The position numbers and the translations under genes are program-made. DNA of 64,000 bases, from assembly GCA_947165595.1 (NCBI GenBank), contig CAMVAV010000003.1, forward strand, positions 1 through 64,000. The letters run 5' to 3'. Under the pieces are notes generated by a model. That model had not been told where the DNA came from. It did no database searches and saw nothing but the letters and a program-made list of their open reading frames with translations. Below, piece after piece: positions 60,487-64,000 of the stretch; within the stretch, counting starts at the first letter, position 1; every line of letters begins with the position of its first letter. The DNA is from an uncultured Clostridia bacterium (GTDB taxonomy: Bacteria > Bacillota > Clostridia > Oscillospirales > Oscillospiraceae).

Positions 60487-62162
60487 TATTCCTTCTTTTC
60501 TTTTTCCGGTGCCGGCGAGGCGCCCGCTGCCGCGAGAAAATCGCCGGATTTGAGCGCCGTCGTCAGCCGGCGCAGAAGCACGCCCTCCCGCACCAGCTCA
60601 TCCACGCCGTAGTTCGTGAGCTGCCTCTTGAGCACGTCGGTGTTTCCCGTGATGTGGAACACGATATCCCGGCGGCACAAAAACCGATAGAACGTCAGCA
60701 GCTGCTCCGCGGCGAACATATCCACCGACGTGACGCCCGTGACGACGACAAGGCGCGTGTCGTCCCGCAGCGCCGTCCGGATGTCCTTTTTGAACTCATG
60801 GATGGTCGCGAAGAACAGCGGCCCGGTGAACTGGTAGATCACGGCGCCGGGGATGGGCCTGGCGGCGGGATTTTCGTTCATGTCGTAATACCCCTCCCTG
60901 CCGGGGAGGATGCCGAGGAAGCAGCCCTTTTCCGACGAGGCACGCATGGTAAAGGAGGCGAAGGTCAGGAACACGCCCACGATGACGCCCGTGGACAGGC
61001 CCAGAAACTCCGCGGCAAAGGCGGCGATGAAGATGTTGCACTCCGAGCGGTCCACCTTCCAAAGCCGCGCCGCCATCCTGAACTCCAGCATGGTGATGAG
61101 CGAGCCGATGACGATGCCGGAGAGGACCGGCACGGGCAGATAGGAGATTAGCGGCGTGCCGAACAGGAGAAACAGCCCCAGCACGACAAAGGACGAAACG
61201 CTCATCCACTGGCTGTGCACCCCCCTCCGCTCCGCGCGGCGCGTGCGGGAGATGCTGCCGCCCACCGGGCTGCTGCCGAAGGCCGCGGCGACCGCGTTGG
61301 TGAGGGCGTAGGCCAACAGCTCGCGCCGGTTGTCGATGTACTCGTCGTACTTGCGCGCGTTGTCGCGCGTGGAGACCAGCGTCTCCGCCGCGATGACCAG
61401 CGCGATGGCGAGCGTATCCAGCGCGGTCTTGCCGAGGTTGTCCGCGGCGTAGGAGAAATCCATCCGCGGGATCCCCGGAAGGCCCGCGGGGATCGCGTTC
61501 ATCAGCTTGACGCCGTAGCGCTCGACGTGGAACAGCTGCGTGCTCAGGATACCCGCCGCCATCATGATGACGGACACGCTCATGCGCGTCTTGAGCCGCC
61601 CGAACAGAATCGCCGCGACCGTCGCGACGCCCATCAGGAACGAGAGCAGATGAAACTTTCTGAGCTCCCGGAACGCGTACAGGATCAGCACGCTCCCGTG
61701 GCCGACGGCGGTGTCGCCCCCGAAGAGCAGCGGAAGCTGGGCGAGGATCACCATGGTGGCGATGGCGCTGACGCAGCCGCCGAGGACGGACTCCGAGACG
61801 TAGCGCGCAAAGCGCCCGCCGCGCATCAGCAAAAACAGGAACAGCCACAGCGCGGTGAACAGCGTGACGGAGGGCATGGCGGCGACCGCCTCCATTCCCC
61901 CGCGCGGCACGCCCAGCGAGACGAGCGTCACGCTCACCAGCGCCGCCGAGGCCGCGTCGACGCCAAAGACGAAGCGGCGCGAGGTGGTCAGAACGCCGAA
62001 CAGCAGCGTCGACAGGAACGAGCCGTACAGCCCGTACTGCGCCGGAAGCCCCGCGACCTGGGCGTAGCCCATCGAAAGCGGCACCGAAAGCAGCGCGATA
62101 ATCGCGCCGGTGAGCAGATCGCTCAGCAGCTCCTGTCTGTTTCTGACCCGAAACTGTTCCAT
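60486..62162 (-). CDS. SulP (SLC26) family anion transporter with STAS domain
   Basis: Membrane anion transporter of 558 aa with about 12-14 helices. The SulP signature region VPLSMGYAQVAGLPAQYGLYGSFLSTLLFG is intact, ISRTRRAERRGVHSQWM is a typical loop and the C-terminal STAS domain (YQFTGPLFFATIHEFKKDI, VVTGVTSVDMFAAEQLL) is cytoplasmic. Cargo may be sulfate, bicarbonate or a dicarboxylate. The start MEQFRVRN has a G-rich ribosome site; an upstream extension is rejected. It has its own promoter. Confidence 0.9.
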   Translation of the reverse strand: MEQFRVRNRQELLSDLLTGAIIALLSVPLSMGYAQVAGLPAQYGLYGSFLSTLLFGVLTTSRRFVFGVDAASAALVSVTLVSLGVPRGGMEAVAAMPSVTLFTALWLFLFLLMRGGRFARYVSESVLGGCVSAIATMVILAQLPLLFGGDTAVGHGSVLILYAFRELRKFHLLSFLMGVATVAAILFGRLKTRMSVSVIMMAAGILSTQLFHVERYGVKLMNAIPAGLPGIPRMDFSYAADNLGKTALDTLAIALVIAAETLVSTRDNARKYDEYIDNRRELLAYALTNAVAAAFGSSPVGGSISRTRRAERRGVHSQWMSVSSFVVLGLFLLFGTPLISYLPVPVLSGIVIGSLITMLEFRMAARLWKVDRSECNIFIAAFAAEFLGLSTGVIVGVFLTFASFTMRASSEKGCFLGILPGREGYYDMNENPAARPIPGAVIYQFTGPLFFATIHEFKKDIRTALRDDTRLVVVTGVTSVDMFAAEQLLTFYRFLCRRDIVFHITGNTDVLKRQLTNYGVDELVREGVLLRRLTTALKSGDFLAAAGASPAPEKEKKE

Positions 62163-62277
62163 GCATTGCCCCCCCTTTACGGGTCGACGTATCCGGCGCG
62201 CCGGGGAGATGCGGACAAATCCCCATGCACGCGTTGATTGCTTCGGCGCTTTCCTGAGTCTCCCGCCGCATGTTAAG

Positions 62278-62306
62278 ATTTTATCAAAAAAATTGGCGAT
62301 GCACAA
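62278..62306 (-). promoter_or_regulatory. promoter of the SulP gene
   Basis: On the minus strand TTGTGC (62306-62301) and TAAAAT (62283-62278) are spaced 17 bases. Confidence 0.55.
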
Positions 62307-62365
62307 TACCTATTTTCGCCCGCCGCACATTTTCCGGGCGTGTCGAATTCTGTTGAATCCGCGCA

Positions 62366-62395
62366 TTGCGCGCCGGCGGAGGCATTGGGTATAAT
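62366..62395 (+). promoter_or_regulatory. promoter of the GH25 gene
   Basis: TTGCGC (62366-62371) and perfect TATAAT (62390-62395) are spaced 18 bases. Confidence 0.6.
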
Positions 62396-62436
62396 GGAGC
62401 CATCGAAAGCACAAAAAAAAAGGGGGGGGATATCCC

Positions 62437-63408
62437 ATGGACGAGCTTCTGGAGCGCGAAGAGGCGGCTGCGGAGGAACGCGAGGACCGTATGCGCGGGC
62501 GTGTTCCCGTACCGAGGCCGCCCGCGCGCAGGCGGAGGGGACCGCGGCTGGACGCGCTGGCGCTTCTGATCTCGCTGGTCTCGCTGATCCTCTCCTGCGT
62601 GGTGCTGTTCCTGTATCTCAAGCCCGCGCGGGAGCCGGAGTCCGAGCCCGAGCCGGAGCCGGTCGAGGAGCCGGAGGTCCCGACGATCGTCTACCGCGGA
62701 CACATCCTGCCGATCCTGGAGGGCGTGCCGCTGAACCTGTACGAGCCGGAGGATTTCGACGCGGACGACAACGGCTGGCGGACCTATCCGGGCGCGCGCG
62801 TCGGCGTGGACGTCTCCTCCTATCAGGGCGAGATCGACTGGCGCAAGGCGGCGGACGCGGGCGTCACGTTCGCGTTCCTGCGCGCGGGCCTGCGCGGCTA
62901 CACCAAGGGCGGTCTGATGGAGGACGAGTACTTCGAGGCGAACTATAAGGGCGCGCGCGCCGCGGGCGTGGACGTGGGCATCTACTTCTTCTCGCAGGCG
63001 ATCGACGAGAGGGAGGCGCGGCAGGAGGCCGCCTATGTGGTGGCGCTGCTCGACGGGCGCGAGCTCGCGTATCCCGTCGTGTTCGACTGGGAGCGCATCA
63101 GCGACTCCGAGGCGCGCACGAACAGCCTCAGCTCCGACGAGGTCACGCGCTGCGCGATCGCCTTCTGCGACGCGATCGCCGCCGCGGGCTACTCCCCCGC
63201 CGTTTACTTCAACCAGGACCAGGGCTACCTCGATTACGGGCTCGACCGGCTGACCGCCTATCCCTTCTGGCTGGCGGAGTACCACGAAAGCCCCGCGTTC
63301 TACTACGACTTCGACTTCTGGCAGTTCACGCACAGGGGCACCGTCCCCGGCATCACGGGCGCGGTCGACATGGACCTGGACCTGCGCGGCGCGAAGGCGG
63401 CGAAATAG
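62437..63408 (+). CDS. membrane-anchored GH25 family muramidase (lysozyme)
   Basis: Peptidoglycan N-acetylmuramidase of 323 aa. A basic, proline-rich cytoplasmic start (about 40 residues) precedes one membrane helix (LALLISLVSLILSCVVLFLYL) and a Glu/Pro spacer. The GH25 barrel from about residue 120 shows GVDVSSYQGEIDW with the first Asp, FAFLRAGLRG, GIYFFSQA, PVVFDWERI with the catalytic Asp-Glu, and FWQFTHRGTVPGITGAVDMDLD. It acts outside the membrane on the wall, for example in growth or division. G-rich ribosome site before the ATG. Confidence 0.92.
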   Translation: MDELLEREEAAAEEREDRMRGRVPVPRPPARRRRGPRLDALALLISLVSLILSCVVLFLYLKPAREPESEPEPEPVEEPEVPTIVYRGHILPILEGVPLNLYEPEDFDADDNGWRTYPGARVGVDVSSYQGEIDWRKAADAGVTFAFLRAGLRGYTKGGLMEDEYFEANYKGARAAGVDVGIYFFSQAIDEREARQEAAYVVALLDGRELAYPVVFDWERISDSEARTNSLSSDEVTRCAIAFCDAIAAAGYSPAVYFNQDQGYLDYGLDRLTAYPFWLAEYHESPAFYYDFDFWQFTHRGTVPGITGAVDMDLDLRGAKAAK

Positions 63409-63417
63409 CAAAAAAAC

Positions 63418-63444
63418 GCCTCTCCCTCGGGAGAGGCATTTTTT
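63418..63444. terminator. terminator between GH25 gene and small membrane protein gene
   Basis: A nine-base stem GCCTCTCCC/GGGAGAGGC flanked by A and T runs on both sides. Confidence 0.88.
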
Positions 63445-63704
63445 TACCATGCGAGGTCCATCAGCAGGATGAGAAGGAAGTACGCGCCGCCGAAGGCCAG
63501 CGATACGAGGCCGACCGCGGCGAGAATGCCGCCGTACGCGTTCAGCCGCTGCCGGAGGTCCAGACGCTCGCCGGAGCCCTGCGCCGAACCGCCGGGCGGG
63601 CGTTTCCCCCGGCGCGCGTCGTGCCACGGCATGCCCTCGACGTCCATATCCGCGACGGTCCAGCCGTCGTCCCAGCCGTCGGGGCGTTCGCTCCGCTTCG
63701 TCAT
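63444..63704 (-). CDS. 86-aa single-span membrane protein coupled to an oligopeptide ABC gene
   Basis: A small hydrophilic N-terminal part ([28 protein letters not shown]) leads to one or two hydrophobic segments ([32 protein letters not shown]) at the end. The ATG overlaps the TGA of the upstream ATPase gene (ATGA) with GGAGGAGAAGGA before it, so it is made with the transporter. No family is recognised. It could be a small accessory subunit. Confidence 0.72.
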   Translation of the reverse strand: MTKRSERPDGWDDGWTVADMDVEGMPWHDARRGKRPPGGSAQGSGERLDLRQRLNAYGGILAAVGLVSLAFGGAYFLLILLMDLAW

Positions 63705-64000
63705 TCCTTCTCCTCCGTTTCGGGCTTCCGCGCAGCGGACCCCTGGGCAGCCTTCACCGCCGCCTCCGCCCTCGCGTTCTGCTCCGCGCTGTTGTAGAGG
63801 TGGCAGGCGCAGAAGTGTCCCGGCTCGACCTCCGTCCACTCGGGCACGGCGTGCCTGCACAGCTCCGTGCATTTGCGGCAGCGGGTGTGGAACTTGCAGC
63901 CGCCCGGCGGGTTCGCCGGCGAGGGGATGCTGCCCTCGAGCACGATGCGCTCCATCCGGTAGTGCGGATCGGGCACCGGGATGGCGGAGAACAGCGCCTC
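63701..64000 (-). CDS. oligopeptide/dipeptide ABC transporter ATP-binding protein, 3' end (partial)
   Basis: The last 99 codons of an OppF/DppF-type ATPase; the gene continues past the right edge. The conserved C-terminal domain is seen: [65 protein letters not shown]. The cysteines in [14 protein letters not shown] are the usual Fe-S or metal site of this family. An Ala/Glu-rich tail ends the protein. Confidence 0.92.
   Translation of the reverse strand, partial: EALFSAIPVPDPHYRMERIVLEGSIPSPANPPGGCKFHTRCRKCTELCRHAVPEWTEVEPGHFCACHLYNSAEQNARAEAAVKAAQGSAARKPETEEKE

Overview
The window comes from a GC-rich, anaerobic, fermentative Firmicute, most likely a gut Clostridia of the Oscillospiraceae type (inference). 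The grounds are glycyl-radical hydroxyproline dehydratase, a glmS ribozyme, an SLH-domain surface protein, a selenium/molybdenum-hydroxylase-type accessory operon, strong AGGAGG ribosome sites, consensus TTGACA/TATAAT promoters and a TnpV transposon remnant. No rRNA, tRNA or CRISPR array was seen.

Layout. (1) 0.2-1.2 kb: an adenine/adenosine deaminase. (2) 1.4-11.4 kb, minus strand: an eight-gene, tightly packed exopolysaccharide operon. It holds a membrane protein, a VTC-domain protein, DUF4956, CotH kinase-like, MBOAT O-acyltransferase, AlgJ/AlgX-like DHHW protein, a cellulose-synthase-like GT2 with a PilZ domain, and a membrane-anchored GH5 glucanase. Together they look like a c-di-GMP-controlled, possibly acetylated beta-glucan (cellulose) system. 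(3) 11.4-12.3 kb: decayed genes plus a 168-bp palindromic MITE-like element. (4) 12.3-16.0 kb, minus: sulfur amino-acid operon (cystathionine lyase/synthase, cysteine synthase, NSS transporter). It lies behind a leader that looks like a classical cysteine attenuator, with a Cys-rich 21-codon peptide, an antiterminator and a terminator. (5) 16.1-18.1 kb: vitamin B6-type operon (ECF S-component, pyridoxal kinase, radical SAM). (6) 18.6-28.8 kb: accessory patchwork. It contains an AlbA_2/Schlafen-domain protein, a TnpV remnant, a frameshifted SLH surface protein opposite a TetR regulator with a perfect operator, truncated polysaccharide deacetylase and PTS genes, a secreted thioredoxin, and a serine recombinase with a 36-aa companion. 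(7) 28.8-30.5 kb: an EAL c-di-GMP phosphodiesterase with a degenerate GGDEF domain.

(8) 30.6-33.6 kb and 39.8-50.7 kb: a molybdenum-hydroxylase system. The first block has a MocA-like nucleotidyltransferase fused to a ModE-like HTH, XdhC, and a histidine-phosphatase/HD fusion. The second block has an aldehyde-oxidoreductase/xanthine-dehydrogenase-like enzyme and a coupled operon of flavin/Fe-S oxidoreductase, mini-redox protein, CoA ligase, radical SAM protein, methyltransferase, CobW-type GTPase and NifX-like protein, with a divergent C-GCAxxG-C-C protein. This matches in content the Desulfovibrio DVU_1551-1559 type cluster, whose biochemical role is, to my knowledge, unsettled. A shared element (TTTTGAATAACG and relatives) sits at the control regions of these transcripts.

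(9) 33.8-39.8 kb: hydroxyproline catabolism (HypD, its activase, an AGCS symporter and ProC). At 53-55.7 kb a LysR/P5C-dehydrogenase pair handles the same intermediate. (10) 50.7-53 kb: a short UvrA paralogue. (11) 55.7-58.1 kb: an uncharacterised TPR + DUF4037/DUF4125 operon. (12) 58.4-60.4 kb: glmS ribozyme and glmS. (13) 60.5-64 kb: SulP anion transporter, membrane-anchored GH25 muramidase, a small membrane protein and the 3' end of an oligopeptide ABC ATPase that runs off the window.
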